Source: Dyadobacter sp. CY261
Lineage (GTDB): Bacteria; Bacteroidota; Bacteroidia; Cytophagales; Spirosomataceae
Length of the DNA: 64,000 nucleotides
Direction: 5' to 3'
NCBI RefSeq assembly: GCF_021440085.1
Contig: NZ_JAKCPW010000001.1
Span: forward strand, 248,001 to 312,000
The notes beneath the pieces are model-generated. The model did not search any database and was not told where the DNA came from. It saw nothing but the letters and a program-made list of their open reading frames with translations. Below, one piece after another: positions 1 to 9,144 of the stretch; position 1 is the first letter of the stretch; every line of letters begins with the position of its first letter. The translations under genes were made by a program, and so were the position numbers.

Positions 1-181
1 CATTAAATACCCACAGCAGCGGACCTGGTTTCGTAGTAAGGTAATTTTCAATAATTGGAAAAATATCCGCCGCGTTTTCAAATTCGGCGGTGTTGCCGGT
101 GAGGATTACTTTAAACTCGGCGGCATACACACTGAAAGCGGCCAAGAGAAGCAATGCTACGGACACGGAGAGACGTTGCAT
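1..181 (-). CDS. N-terminal part of a secreted protein, possibly a metallophosphoesterase
   Basis: The reverse strand reads from an ATG at 181 off the left edge of the window, giving 60 residues without a stop. The first ~20 residues (MQRLSVSVALLLLAAFSVYA) are a clear signal peptide ending in AxA-like residues. The mature start, FKVILTGNTAEFE, followed by a short helix and a strand ending LLWVFN, resembles the beginning of calcineurin-like phosphoesterases, where a strand with a TGNT/VGDA turn is followed by a strand leading to a GD motif. That motif would lie outside the window, so the family is a guess; the secreted nature is well supported. Confidence 0.5.
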   Translation of the reverse strand, partial: MQRLSVSVALLLLAAFSVYAAEFKVILTGNTAEFENAADIFPIIENYLTTKPGPLLWVFN

Positions 182-388
182 GCAGATTTTGAGGTAGTTC
201 TGGGTCCGTGGTAAAAGTGTATTCAAAGCTTTGGGACGTTGCGGGTTAAATTATTTACAATTTAGAAGGATTACCTGCGATTTGGAATGGCCTAACCAAC
301 GTAAATGTTGGAAAAATACATTGCCAGCCGGTTTTTTCATACCTTACAGGATCAAAATAAGATTGCAATGCCGTTTTCTAAGCTCCCT

Positions 389-1087
389 ATGAAGATTTTG
401 CTCATCGAAGATGAGCCAAACGTATTATCCCTCATCCAGCGCAGTCTCGCCGCCAATGGCCATGAAATAACGATCGCCATGGATGGCCAGTCGGGTCTGC
501 AAATGGTCTTGCAACATCAATTCGACGTCATTATTCTCGATCTCATGATCCCGGTCATGAACGGGATGGAGGTATGCCGTCGTGCCCGCACCGCGCAGAT
601 AACAACGCCGATATTGATGCTCACGGCACTGGGAACGACTGAGAATATCGTGTCCGGCCTCGATGCCGGTGCGGACGATTATATGACCAAACCTTTCAAG
701 CTTGCGGAGCTCGAAGCGAGGCTGCGGACGCTGGTCCGAAGGGGTAAAGAGCCGGAAAAGGAAAAAAATGATAAAGTTCTGATCTTAGGAGACCTTGTAC
801 TCGATAAAGTAACGAAGACCGTCAAACGCGGCGGGCAGCCTATTGAGCTCACGGCGACGGAATTCCGCCTGTTGGAATATCTTCTATCGAACACCAATCG
901 CGTTTTAAACAGGATGGAAATCCTTGAAAATGTGTGGGATATTAATTTTAATCTTGGTACAAATGTGGTGGATGTTTACATTAACTATCTCCGTAAGAAA
1001 ATCGATAAAAACTACGATATCAAGCTGATACACACTGTTTTCGGTATGGGTTATGTGGTCCGTCAGTCGTATGAAGATACAAAGTAA
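389..1087 (+). CDS. OmpR-family response regulator
   Basis: DNA-binding response regulator of 232 residues. The receiver domain begins MKILLIEDEPN, with acidic pocket E7/D8 and phospho-acceptor D51 in the strand ILDLMIPVMNG; conserved T near LMLTA and K in TKPF follow. The C-terminal winged helix (about residues 130-228) has the LTATEFRLLEYL and VVDVYINYLRKK signatures of the OmpR/PhoB type. An ATG at 368 and a longer reading frame from 305 exist, but the family normally starts at MKILL, so 389 is chosen. It overlaps the next gene, its presumed kinase, by 17 bases, so the two are translationally coupled. The inducing signal is not visible. Confidence 0.93.
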   Translation: MKILLIEDEPNVLSLIQRSLAANGHEITIAMDGQSGLQMVLQHQFDVIILDLMIPVMNGMEVCRRARTAQITTPILMLTALGTTENIVSGLDAGADDYMTKPFKLAELEARLRTLVRRGKEPEKEKNDKVLILGDLVLDKVTKTVKRGGQPIELTATEFRLLEYLLSNTNRVLNRMEILENVWDINFNLGTNVVDVYINYLRKKIDKNYDIKLIHTVFGMGYVVRQSYEDTK

Positions 1088-2432
1088 GATAGCGCTGATA
1101 TTCACGGCACTTTCGGCGGGAATCATCCTGGCATTGAGCATATTTGTGTACTTTTTTGCCTCCGAAAGTATCTCCGCAAGCTTTTTCCACCGGCTTGAAG
1201 TCCGCTCCGACATTGTCGGCCATGCCGCTTTGCAGCAAAACAAATCGCTGAGCTCCATTTACTACGACATCAAGGAGCGGCATCTTGGCAGCCTTCCTTA
1301 TGAAAAACACCGCATCCTGCCCGACCCACAGGACGAAGCGACAAGGAAGCGGCTATCCCTGCCCTCATCGTTTTTTGAAAAGCCGCAAGGCGATATTCCC
1401 GCGCGTTTTTTCAATCACGATACATCTTATGTGGTGTTACGGATTGCCCGCAATAACCAGAAGATCCTGGTCGTGTCGTCGGCGCTGGATTCTTATGGGA
1501 TGCAGGAAATGGCCAACCTGAAAAACCTGCTGACCATCGGGTTCCTTATCGCCATGATTTTTGTGTTTACGCTCGGGAAGCTGTTTTCCAGCGAAATTTT
1601 CAAGCCGATCCGCCGCATTATCAGGAATGTAAAAGGGATTAATGCGCACAATCTGCACCAGCGGCTGGTGGTAGATCCCACGGACGATGACGTGGAAGCG
1701 CTTTCACAGACCTTCAACGACATGCTCGACAGGCTGGAAGTTACTTTCGAAATGCAGAACAACTTTGTGAGCAATGCATCCCACGAATTCAGGACGCCGC
1801 TGACGGTCGTGAGCGGTGAAGCAGAGCTCGGCATGGCGATGCCGGGATTACCTGAGGGTGCGAAAGAGTCTTTTTTTAATATTTATAAAGAGGTTGAGAA
1901 GCTCGAACACCTGACCACCAGTATGCTTAGCCTCGCGCAGACGGGTTTTGATGGAAAGAAGGAAAACTGGGAGGAGGTGCGCATCGATGAGCTGATTCTT
2001 TCCGTAAAAGAGGCAGCCGACCGCATTATTCCCGACAACAAGGTGACGATCGATTTCAATCACCTGCCCGAAGACGAATGCAAGCTCACCGTGTTCGGAA
2101 ACCTTGCCTTACTGAAAGCGGCATTTTCCAATATTGTTCTCAACAGTTGCAAATATTCAGACAACCAGCCCGTGCGCATCAAGATCACCGCGGACGACAA
2201 ATACGTGATTGTGGAGATCACCGACCAGGGTATTGGTATTCCCGATCGCGAAATCGGGCAGATCTTTGTGCCTTTTTTCAGGGCTTCCAACACATCCAGA
2301 TACAAAGGCTACGGAATCGGCTTGCCGCTCACGCACAATATCATCCGGATGCACCAGGGGAAAGTTGAGGTACATAGCCGTGTGGAAGAAGGAACAAGGT
2401 TCATAACCTACCTGCCATTCAAGTATTTCTGA
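1071..2432 (+). CDS. Sensor histidine kinase, partner of the upstream regulator
   Basis: Membrane histidine kinase of 453 residues. An N-terminal membrane helix (about 10-32), a periplasmic segment of ~130 residues, and a second helix near 155-175 precede a HAMP linker. The dimerisation domain carries the phospho-acceptor His238 in ASHEFRTPL, and the ATPase domain shows an N box (NIVLNSCKYS), a G1 box (DQGIGIP) and a G2 box (YKGYGIGLPL). This is the CusS/ArlS-like architecture. The start inside the end of the regulator gene (ATG at 1071) gives the canonical short leader before the first helix. It should phosphorylate the upstream regulator at D51; the stimulus is unknown. Confidence 0.93.
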   Translation: MKIQSKIALIFTALSAGIILALSIFVYFFASESISASFFHRLEVRSDIVGHAALQQNKSLSSIYYDIKERHLGSLPYEKHRILPDPQDEATRKRLSLPSSFFEKPQGDIPARFFNHDTSYVVLRIARNNQKILVVSSALDSYGMQEMANLKNLLTIGFLIAMIFVFTLGKLFSSEIFKPIRRIIRNVKGINAHNLHQRLVVDPTDDDVEALSQTFNDMLDRLEVTFEMQNNFVSNASHEFRTPLTVVSGEAELGMAMPGLPEGAKESFFNIYKEVEKLEHLTTSMLSLAQTGFDGKKENWEEVRIDELILSVKEAADRIIPDNKVTIDFNHLPEDECKLTVFGNLALLKAAFSNIVLNSCKYSDNQPVRIKITADDKYVIVEITDQGIGIPDREIGQIFVPFFRASNTSRYKGYGIGLPLTHNIIRMHQGKVEVHSRVEEGTRFITYLPFKYF

Positions 2433-2582
2433 TATTCTCATCCCATTTTAATATTCTCATTTTATTCTAATAAATCTCTCACTGTATTATAATGTGGCTC
2501 TTAATCAGGGCTAATGTCTGCGCCGTAACATTGCATTACCAATTGAATATCAATGTTTTGTTAACTTAAAAGACAACATTAT

Positions 2583-3044
2583 ATGAGAACAGTAGTGATA
2601 CCTACGGACTTCACAAATGAGGGTGTCCAGATTGCCGAGGCCATTGTACGTGACATTCAGGACGAAGTGCGGGTGGTGTTTACCCACCTCTTCCACGTCG
2701 CCGACGATATTCAGGATTTGCTTTTCTCGACATACCGTGAAAAGGAATATGAGCTTGTTCCGGAAGAGTTCTGGCATGAATGCAGAATGTTGAAAGACAC
2801 TTACCCCGATCAACTGGCCAGTATCAAGATCGACTTCTTCTACGGCAATAAACTGGCGTTGCTGAAAAATTTTCTGGAATACTATGAAACCGATTTTATT
2901 GTGTATTCCGAGCAGTACGGTATTCCAAAACTGACTAAAAGTAGTCTGGATGCATTGCCTGTGCTGAAAAAGACGGGCATTACGATGATCAACGCGGATA
3001 TGATCCGGGTGTCGTCGCTAGCTGACGTCGCCAGCTATCGCTGA
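2583..3044 (+). CDS. UspA-like small protein of unknown role
   Basis: A 153-residue soluble protein whose first strand, MRTVVIPTDFTNEG, matches the opening of universal stress protein domains (V-PTDFS), and whose later DFIVYSEQYG corresponds to the D-IVMG strand. The terminal ATP-binding glycine-rich loop G-x2-G-x9-G(S/T) of ATP-binding Usp proteins is not evident, so it may be a non-nucleotide-binding relative. It lies 50 bases upstream of a bestrophin-type channel gene on the same strand, suggesting cotranscription. The preceding 150 bases are AT-rich and probably contain the promoter. Function unknown. Confidence 0.7.
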   Translation: MRTVVIPTDFTNEGVQIAEAIVRDIQDEVRVVFTHLFHVADDIQDLLFSTYREKEYELVPEEFWHECRMLKDTYPDQLASIKIDFFYGNKLALLKNFLEYYETDFIVYSEQYGIPKLTKSSLDALPVLKKTGITMINADMIRVSSLADVASYR

Positions 3045-3094
3045 GCGGCTGAATTTATAAACGACATTGTGAAAAAGGTAAAGACCGTTGAATT

Positions 3095-4003
3095 ATGCTT
3101 CTCAAAAAGAACATCCCTATCGGATATATTTTCGGTAAAATCAAATACGAAATTCTGTTCGTGACCATTTACGGTATCGCGATCGAGGTGATCTATCAGA
3201 ACTTTCATATCACCAACATTTCGATCCCCATGACGGTACATAGCGTGCTTGGTACCATCATTTCGCTGCTTCTGGCATTCCGTTCTAACCAGGCCTACGA
3301 CCGTTGGTGGGAGGCCCGCATTATCTGGGGCGCCATCGTAAATGATTCGCGGACATTCGCGCGGCAGATCCTTTCCTTAGTAGAAGACCCGTTGGAACCC
3401 GAGCGTATCGACGGCTTTAAAAAACGGATGATCAAACGCCAGATCGCCTGGTGTTATGCCTTGGGTAAAGGCTTGCGCAAAGACGATCCGATGCCAATGA
3501 TCAGCAAATTCGTTTCCGAAGATGAAGTGGAATATTTGAAGGATTACGACAACAAGCACGTGGGTATCATCCAGTTGCACGCCCGTGATCTGAACAATGC
3601 CTTGAAACAAGGTTGGGTAAATCCTTACCAGCAGGTGGAGCTCGATCAGACATTGACGCGCTTATGCGATCACATGGGTAAGTCGGAGCGGATCAAGAAC
3701 ACGGTATTCCCGGCGACTTACAGCCTGTATATTCATCTGGCGTTACACTTCTTCATCCTGTTGCTCCCATTTGGTTTGGTACAACTATTCGGGTTCCTGA
3801 TGGTGCCTGTGCTCGTAGTGATCACCGCATGTTTCTTCCTGATTGAAAAGATGGCAATCCATCTGCAGGATCCATTTGAAAACAAACCTACCGACACGCC
3901 TGTGCTGTCGATCTCGCGAAATATCGAGCGCGATTTAAAACAAATGATGAAGGACCAGCACGTGCCGCAGGTCTTCCAGCCCGAAACGTTCTATATTTTG
4001 TGA
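3095..4003 (+). CDS. Bestrophin-family anion channel-like membrane protein
   Basis: A 302-residue protein of the bacterial bestrophin/RFP-TM family (PF01062). The signature stretch LAFRSNQAYDRWWEARIIWG is present near residues 64-83, preceded by two hydrophobic segments (about 15-35 and 45-65) and followed by two more near 210-250 (LHFFILLLPFGLVQLFGF and the next helix). Known prokaryotic members form pentameric ion channels in the inner membrane. Length is normal. It probably shares a transcript with the UspA-like gene, so a stress- or nucleotide-gated ion flux is possible but only an inference. Confidence 0.9.
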   Translation: MLLKKNIPIGYIFGKIKYEILFVTIYGIAIEVIYQNFHITNISIPMTVHSVLGTIISLLLAFRSNQAYDRWWEARIIWGAIVNDSRTFARQILSLVEDPLEPERIDGFKKRMIKRQIAWCYALGKGLRKDDPMPMISKFVSEDEVEYLKDYDNKHVGIIQLHARDLNNALKQGWVNPYQQVELDQTLTRLCDHMGKSERIKNTVFPATYSLYIHLALHFFILLLPFGLVQLFGFLMVPVLVVITACFFLIEKMAIHLQDPFENKPTDTPVLSISRNIERDLKQMMKDQHVPQVFQPETFYIL

Positions 4004-4127
4004 TCGTACGAAGCTACCGTTGTGATCGTACGAAGCTCCCGCTTCGCACCACTTATTCGCAGGCCTCCGGCCGGTCAATACCGAGAAGCGATCTTCGTAC
4101 GTACTAGCCGGCCGGAGGCCTGCGAAT
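3998..4127. repeat. Compound intergenic repeat: direct repeats plus 20-bp inverted repeat
   Basis: Right behind the bestrophin stop, an 18-base direct repeat (ttgtgatcgtacgaagct) occurs at 3998-4015 and 4020-4037. A perfect 20-bp inverted repeat follows: arm 4055-4074 (attcgcaggcctccggccgg) and its exact complement at 4108-4127, separated by 33 bases. The loop contains cttcgtac (4093-4100), the complement of gtacgaag in the direct repeat, so the whole unit can fold as a nested structure. It looks like a dispersed palindromic element rather than a plain terminator, but copy number cannot be judged here. Confidence 0.7.
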
Positions 4128-4155
4128 CGTTTGCACGAAGCCTGAGCTTCGAGCC

Positions 4156-4181
4156 AGCGGCGCTGCGGCGCCGCTATTTTT
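4156..4181 (+). terminator. GC-rich hairpin with T-run
   Basis: Arms agcggcg (4156-4162) and cgccgct (4169-4175) are followed by ATTTTT. It would end transcription from the bestrophin side. It overlaps the stop codon of the opposing gene that ends at 4174. Confidence 0.55.
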
Positions 4182-5061
4182 GTTTCATGCCGTTTTGAAT
4201 ATCAACCAGAATGTTATGGTCATCCCTGACCCAGTTGCCGCTTTCGTACCTTTTATGTTTTCCGGTAAAAAGGTAGTCCTCGAACATATCATAAGCTTTA
4301 TGCGCCTCCTTAGCGGAATAAAAGGAGCCTAACCAGTTGGCCGGTATCTTGTCTTTTTTGACGACGCCTACCCCCACATTGTAAAGCTTCACAATGCCTT
4401 GTGAAAATTCCATCGAAATGTAGTCCTGTTCACGGATCTGCGCGCTTTTGAGAATGTAAGCCATGTGCGAGAGGTAATTCAGCAGCCTGGCACGGATCTG
4501 TGCTTCGTTTTCGGGTGCAGAGGGTTTAACCCGCCACCAATTATTCCCGGCAAAGTAGGGATCATCCTGATACCGCGACAGCTTGCTGCCGTACTCGGTT
4601 AGTGAGACACTTTGCTTCGGTGAAAACTCGAAGTTAATTAATCGTAAACCATTGTCGGCAAAAGAGAAGAAAACGCCCACTTCCTCGGTCCTGCGGTTTG
4701 AGGTGAGGAAAACGGTGTGTGCCGCGGTATCGAAATCCCATTGGCCTGTCGTGTATTCCCCATTAGTCGCGACCCTGGTAAATGTGCTGTCGGGGAAAAA
4801 GGAAATCAGGATATTATGCTTGTCACCGGCCTCATACTGCCGTACGGGCTGGCCATCAGGCTGTACGACACCGTCATTAGTGATGCTCACGCCCGAGATC
4901 CGCCATGTACCAAGCATATGGGCTGGCTTGGGTTTGGCAAAATCCTCCATCGATTTGCGTGTAGGTCCTGCAGGTCGTCGCGAACCTGTGCGATAAATGA
5001 TCCCGTGATGCTGCATCATGGTGATCATCATGAAGAGGATGAATAGTTTAAGGGATGTCAT
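4174..5061 (-). CDS. Unknown secreted protein, lipocalin-like N-terminal half
   Basis: A 295-residue protein not assigned to a named family. Residues 1-20 (MTSLKLFILFMMITMMQHHG) look like a signal peptide or membrane anchor. Residues ~48-150 start MLGTWRISGVSI and contain alternating beta segments (ILISFFPDSTFTRV, TTGQWDFDTAAHTVFLTS), the pattern seen in lipocalin-like DUFs of Bacteroidota. Residues ~165-290 are helical and charged (NEAQIRARLLNYLSHMAYIL). It is transcribed divergently from the large redox fusion gene, with 180 bases between the starts. Function unknown. Confidence 0.7.
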   Translation of the reverse strand: MTSLKLFILFMMITMMQHHGIIYRTGSRRPAGPTRKSMEDFAKPKPAHMLGTWRISGVSITNDGVVQPDGQPVRQYEAGDKHNILISFFPDSTFTRVATNGEYTTGQWDFDTAAHTVFLTSNRRTEEVGVFFSFADNGLRLINFEFSPKQSVSLTEYGSKLSRYQDDPYFAGNNWWRVKPSAPENEAQIRARLLNYLSHMAYILKSAQIREQDYISMEFSQGIVKLYNVGVGVVKKDKIPANWLGSFYSAKEAHKAYDMFEDYLFTGKHKRYESGNWVRDDHNILVDIQNGMKQK

Positions 5062-5241
5062 GGCACGGCTGTTGATGCGGTAGTGTTACCCTAAAGTTAG
5101 GTATTAATGTTGAAATCCAAGTGAAGTAAACCGGGAGATACTTGAAAATTTGAGTAATTATCGGCCTCTTTTTACTTATTTCCGGGTGATGGGATGATCA
5201 TACAATATCCGAAATTAATCCTAAACCCAGGAATACTGCCC

Positions 5242-8200
5242 ATGAACTTGCTCAGGTTGCTACCGTTGCTGTTTGTTTTTGTATTGTTCCAATTTGATAA
5301 CGACCCCAGTCGTCCCGTTTCAGCGTATTCGGCTGAGCTGGGAGCTGACGCCGCATTACGGGCAGTGCAGGACGCTAAGGGCGAAACCATCAGTATTTTC
5401 CGGGGCAACGAAACCAAGCCCATCCTGACCCAAAATGCGAAGGCCGATTTCCGGCCCTACCTGCATCCCATTTCCGCCCCGGACGGCAAGGGCGTTCTTA
5501 CTGAATACAGCCCAGGCCATCATAAGCACCAAACCGGCATCTATTGGGGCTACACCCGTGTGAATGGCCGCGACTATTTCCATCATCCAGGTGATGGATA
5601 CTGGAAAAAAGTTTCTGCCAAAGTCGTGGAGGCCAAAGGCGCCGAAGTAAAATGGCAAACGGTGTATAATCTGCTGGATTCAACCGGTAATGCCGTGCTG
5701 ACCGAAACGCAGAACTGGTCGATGCGGGTGAAGGACGACAAATACCTGTTGGATTTAGAATGGAATGGCGAAGCACAAACAGACGTTACCATCGGCAAAT
5801 ATGATTATGGTGGCCTTTTTGTGCGCATGCCGTGGAAAGAGGGTATTAAAGGTGAAGTGGTCAATGCGGCCCGCCAGAAGAACGAAAAGGCAGAAGGGCA
5901 AGCCGCGATGTGGGTGGATATTGGCATGCAGGTCGAGGGGCGAAATGATCTCGCGCACATTGCCATTCTGGACCATCCTTCCAACAAAGGCTACCCGCAA
6001 ATTTGGCGTGTGGACGGGCAGTTGGGCGCCGGTCCTGCACGGGCACGCAAAGGTGATTGGCATATCAAAAAGGGAGAAACAGAGATTATCAAGCATGAAT
6101 TGGTGATTTACACAGGTGATTTTAAGGATGTCGAATTGAATAAAACATTCGGCGAATTCATTGGTAACACCGGTCAGTACAACACTACTGCGCTTTGGGC
6201 ACTGGCTCAGAAGGAAGGTCGAGAGGCCAAGTTCCTCAGTGCGGAGGAAGCGGTGGCAGCTATGACGGTCAAAGATGGTTACCAGGTGAATGCATTCGCT
6301 TCTGAACCGATGATGACCCAGCCGATGGCATTCTGCTGGGACGACCGCGGCCGGATGTGGATTGCCGAAAATAAGGACTATGAATCCCGGGGAAAAGGTT
6401 TTTCCAATGCAGGTACCAGCCGCATTCTGATCATGGAAGACACCAATCACGACGGTGTGGCCGATAACAAAAAGGTATTTATGGAAGGCGTTGCTTTCCC
6501 TGCGGCATTGGCGGTTGGCTTTGGCGGAGTGTTCGTGGGGGCGCCTCCAAACCTGCTTTTTGTGCCTGATAAAAATGGCGATGACAAGGCTGATGTGGAT
6601 GATATCGAAGTACTCCTCACTGGCTGGGGTATCCGCGACCGTCACGAAACGCTCAATAGCTTCCATTGGGGGCCGGACGGCTGGCTTTACGGATTGCAGG
6701 GTTTTGCTACGCCTTCCAAAGTGGGCAAGCCGGTGGGAAAAGGCAAGCTCTACAAACACAATGATACATTTCCCGAAAATATCGAAGTGGAAGACGGCGT
6801 TGATATCAATGGCGGCGTGTGGCGTTACCATCCCACAAAACGAAAATTTGAAGTAGTCGCGCACGGTTTCAGCAATCCCTGGGGTATTGATTATGATGCG
6901 AAAGGCCAGCTTTTTATTACCGCTTGCGTGATACCGCATCTGTGGCATGTGGTGCCGGGAGGCATTTACCATCGCCAGGGCGGGCAGCATTTCAATCCGT
7001 ACGTGTATAATGATATCAAAACCATCGCCGACCATAGCCACCGGTCAGCGCACGGCGGCGCGCGAATCTATCTTTCTGACGCTTTCCCGGCCTCTGAACG
7101 CGGTAAGATTTTCATGGCCAACATTCATGAGCATGGTATTCTTTCCGACGAATTGATCCCGAAAGGCTCCGGCTTTTCCGGTAAGCACGGCGACGACTTC
7201 CTGATGGCCAACAATGCCCAATGGGTCGGTTTCAGCATGGAAATAGGGCCGGAGGGCGGCATGTACATCCTCGACTGGCACGACGCTGACATTTGCGGCT
7301 CCGACGTCCTCAACTCCGAAACCGGCCGGATTTTCAGGGTAATGCCCAAAAACTCCCTCGCCGAAAATTGGAAAGGCCGCTATGAAGATCTCAACAAACT
7401 CACCGACGTAGAACTCGCCGCATTACAAACCAGCAAAAGTGAATGGCATGCCCGCCGCGCCCGTGTAATTCTGCAAAGTCGGGCTGCGGGCAGTCCGACT
7501 GACCGTAGTCAGGCCGCGAGTGGCAAGATCTCACAGGAAGCCATTCAAAATTTAAATGCATTATATCAATCCAAAAGCAATGCCGACAACCGCCTCCGCG
7601 CGATGTGGGCATTAAAAGTGACCAATAACCTGAGCGCCGCGACATTGAAACAAGCGTTATCTGACACGGACGCACACGTTCGCGCCTGGGCAATCCAATT
7701 TCTTTGCGAAGATGCGCAGCCTGCTGCGGATATTGTTAGCCAGTTTGGGCAAATGGCCGTGAACGATCCTTCACCTGTTGTGCGGCTGTACCTGGCTTCT
7801 GCATTACAACGTCTTGATGCACCCGCCAAATGGCAAATCACCAAAGGGTTGCTCTCGCACGCGGACGACGCTCAGGATCATAACCTGCCTAAAATGATCT
7901 GGTTCGGCCTCGAACCATTGGTGAAGGATAACCCGGCCAAAGCGTTGGAATTGGCGGCAGGCAGCAAAATTCCTATGGTAACCGAGTTCATTGCCAGAAG
8001 GTTGGTCGATGCAGATCAGATCAACACGCTGGTCGCGACGGTAGGCAAATTCACCGCTAACCGCACCGATCTCCTCAGAGGCATGCGAGATGGACTCGAA
8101 GGCCGTACGGATATTAAAACACCTGAAGGCTGGAATGCGCTCTATGCGAAATTAAAACAAGCTGACAAGCCTACCGCCCAACTCGCCACAGACCTCGGTC

Positions 8201-9117
8201 GTCACTTCGGAGACACCGAATCCGCCAAAACTGCATTAGTGACCTTAAAAAACAAATCCGCCGTATTGGAAGAGCGTAAAAAGGCATTGCAATCCCTCTC
8301 CGCCCGCCAACGCCCGGAACTTGCCGCGGAACTTTCCGCATTGCTGAGCGATAATGCGTTACGCCTCGACGCTATCCGAGCCGTGGCAGGTTACGATAGC
8401 GAACCGTTGGCGAAACAGCTCATTGAAGCCTATCCGAAATTCAGCACCCAGGAAAAATCCGAAGCCGTGCAAACGCTGGCCTCCCGCCCAAAATCAGGCT
8501 GGCTGCTCACACAAGCCATTTCGAAGAACGTGATCCCTAAAAAGGACGTCCCGACCTACGTGGCCCGTCAACTCCGGCGCGTGGTCGGTAGCGGATTCGT
8601 GGAAGTGTGGGGCCCGATCGATCACGTCGCATTTGATGAAAAAGCTTACAAAAAATACCGTACCCTGCTCACGGACAAAGCGGTTGCCGACGCGAGCAAA
8701 GCCCAGGGTCGTCTCGTATTCCAACGCACCTGCGCACCCTGCCACAAACTTTACGGCGAAGGCGGCATCATCGGCCCCGAACTCACCGGCTCGAACCGCG
8801 CCAATCTCGACTACCTCCTCGGCAACATCCTAGACCCCAGCGGCGAAATCCAGGACGACTACAAAATGGTCGTCATTACCACACGGGATGGACGAACGTA
8901 TGTAGGCAACGTCGCGAAAGAAACCGACCGGCAGCTGACTTTGCGTATTGTAGGCCAAGATGCTGTCGCGATCAATAAGTCAGACATTCAGACCCGGGAA
9001 GTAACGCCGTCATCGATGATGCCAACGGGGCTGTTGGATAACCTTTCGGAGAAGGAGGTTACGGAGCTGATTGCCTATTTGAGGACTACGGCGCAGGTGC
9101 CCTTGGGGAAGAAGTAG
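5242..9117 (+). CDS. DUF6807 (PmoA-like) + PVC-type dehydrogenase + cytochrome c fusion
   Basis: A 1291-residue exported protein with several normally separate modules. After a signal peptide (MNLLRLLPLLFVFVLFQ, residues 1-17), residues ~30-320 match the DUF6807/PmoA family (HHKHQTGIYWGYT, later HPSNKGYP and WHIKKGETE). Residues ~335-715 form the PVC-type membrane-bound dehydrogenase/NHL propeller (GYQVNAFASEP, MWIAENKDY, SFHWGPDGWLYG, NPWGIDYDAKGQLF, MYILDWHD). Residues ~740-1130 are helical HEAT-like repeats. The C-terminus is a putative heme domain with CAPCH at 1164-1168, a GPELTGSNR loop and a distal methionine candidate in SSMMPTG. ATG 5242 is preferred over 5194 because it begins the signal peptide. 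A periplasmic oxidoreductase acting on sugars is inferred; electron partner unknown. Confidence 0.88.
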   Translation: MNLLRLLPLLFVFVLFQFDNDPSRPVSAYSAELGADAALRAVQDAKGETISIFRGNETKPILTQNAKADFRPYLHPISAPDGKGVLTEYSPGHHKHQTGIYWGYTRVNGRDYFHHPGDGYWKKVSAKVVEAKGAEVKWQTVYNLLDSTGNAVLTETQNWSMRVKDDKYLLDLEWNGEAQTDVTIGKYDYGGLFVRMPWKEGIKGEVVNAARQKNEKAEGQAAMWVDIGMQVEGRNDLAHIAILDHPSNKGYPQIWRVDGQLGAGPARARKGDWHIKKGETEIIKHELVIYTGDFKDVELNKTFGEFIGNTGQYNTTALWALAQKEGREAKFLSAEEAVAAMTVKDGYQVNAFASEPMMTQPMAFCWDDRGRMWIAENKDYESRGKGFSNAGTSRILIMEDTNHDGVADNKKVFMEGVAFPAALAVGFGGVFVGAPPNLLFVPDKNGDDKADVDDIEVLLTGWGIRDRHETLNSFHWGPDGWLYGLQGFATPSKVGKPVGKGKLYKHNDTFPENIEVEDGVDINGGVWRYHPTKRKFEVVAHGFSNPWGIDYDAKGQLFITACVIPHLWHVVPGGIYHRQGGQHFNPYVYNDIKTIADHSHRSAHGGARIYLSDAFPASERGKIFMANIHEHGILSDELIPKGSGFSGKHGDDFLMANNAQWVGFSMEIGPEGGMYILDWHDADICGSDVLNSETGRIFRVMPKNSLAENWKGRYEDLNKLTDVELAALQTSKSEWHARRARVILQSRAAGSPTDRSQAASGKISQEAIQNLNALYQSKSNADNRLRAMWALKVTNNLSAATLKQALSDTDAHVRAWAIQFLCEDAQPAADIVSQFGQMAVNDPSPVVRLYLASALQRLDAPAKWQITKGLLSHADDAQDHNLPKMIWFGLEPLVKDNPAKALELAAGSKIPMVTEFIARRLVDADQINTLVATVGKFTANRTDLLRGMRDGLEGRTDIKTPEGWNALYAKLKQADKPTAQLATDLGRHFGDTESAKTALVTLKNKSAVLEERKKALQSLSARQRPELAAELSALLSDNALRLDAIRAVAGYDSEPLAKQLIEAYPKFSTQEKSEAVQTLASRPKSGWLLTQAISKNVIPKKDVPTYVARQLRRVVGSGFVEVWGPIDHVAFDEKAYKKYRTLLTDKAVADASKAQGRLVFQRTCAPCHKLYGEGGIIGPELTGSNRANLDYLLGNILDPSGEIQDDYKMVVITTRDGRTYVGNVAKETDRQLTLRIVGQDAVAINKSDIQTREVTPSSMMPTGLLDNLSEKEVTELIAYLRTTAQVPLGKK

Positions 9118-9144
9118 GAGGACTACCTGAGTCCAAACACTTCA

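Noticed and set aside
905..1310. Overlapping reverse-strand ORFs of 117 and 96 residues across the regulator/kinase junction
   Set aside because: They lie opposite well-supported coding sequence, lack domains and have atypical composition; treated as antisense shadows.
5755..7041. 428-residue reverse-strand ORF inside the DUF6807 fusion gene
   Set aside because: Long but antisense to a domain-rich gene with G+C-biased third positions, which leaves few stops on the other strand; no recognisable motifs.
7478..7530. Palindrome-like bases in the dehydrogenase fusion gene (gcgggcagtccgac... agtcaggccgc)
   Set aside because: Weak, imperfect pairing and in frame with the HEAT region; may just be a repetitive linker, not an inserted element.
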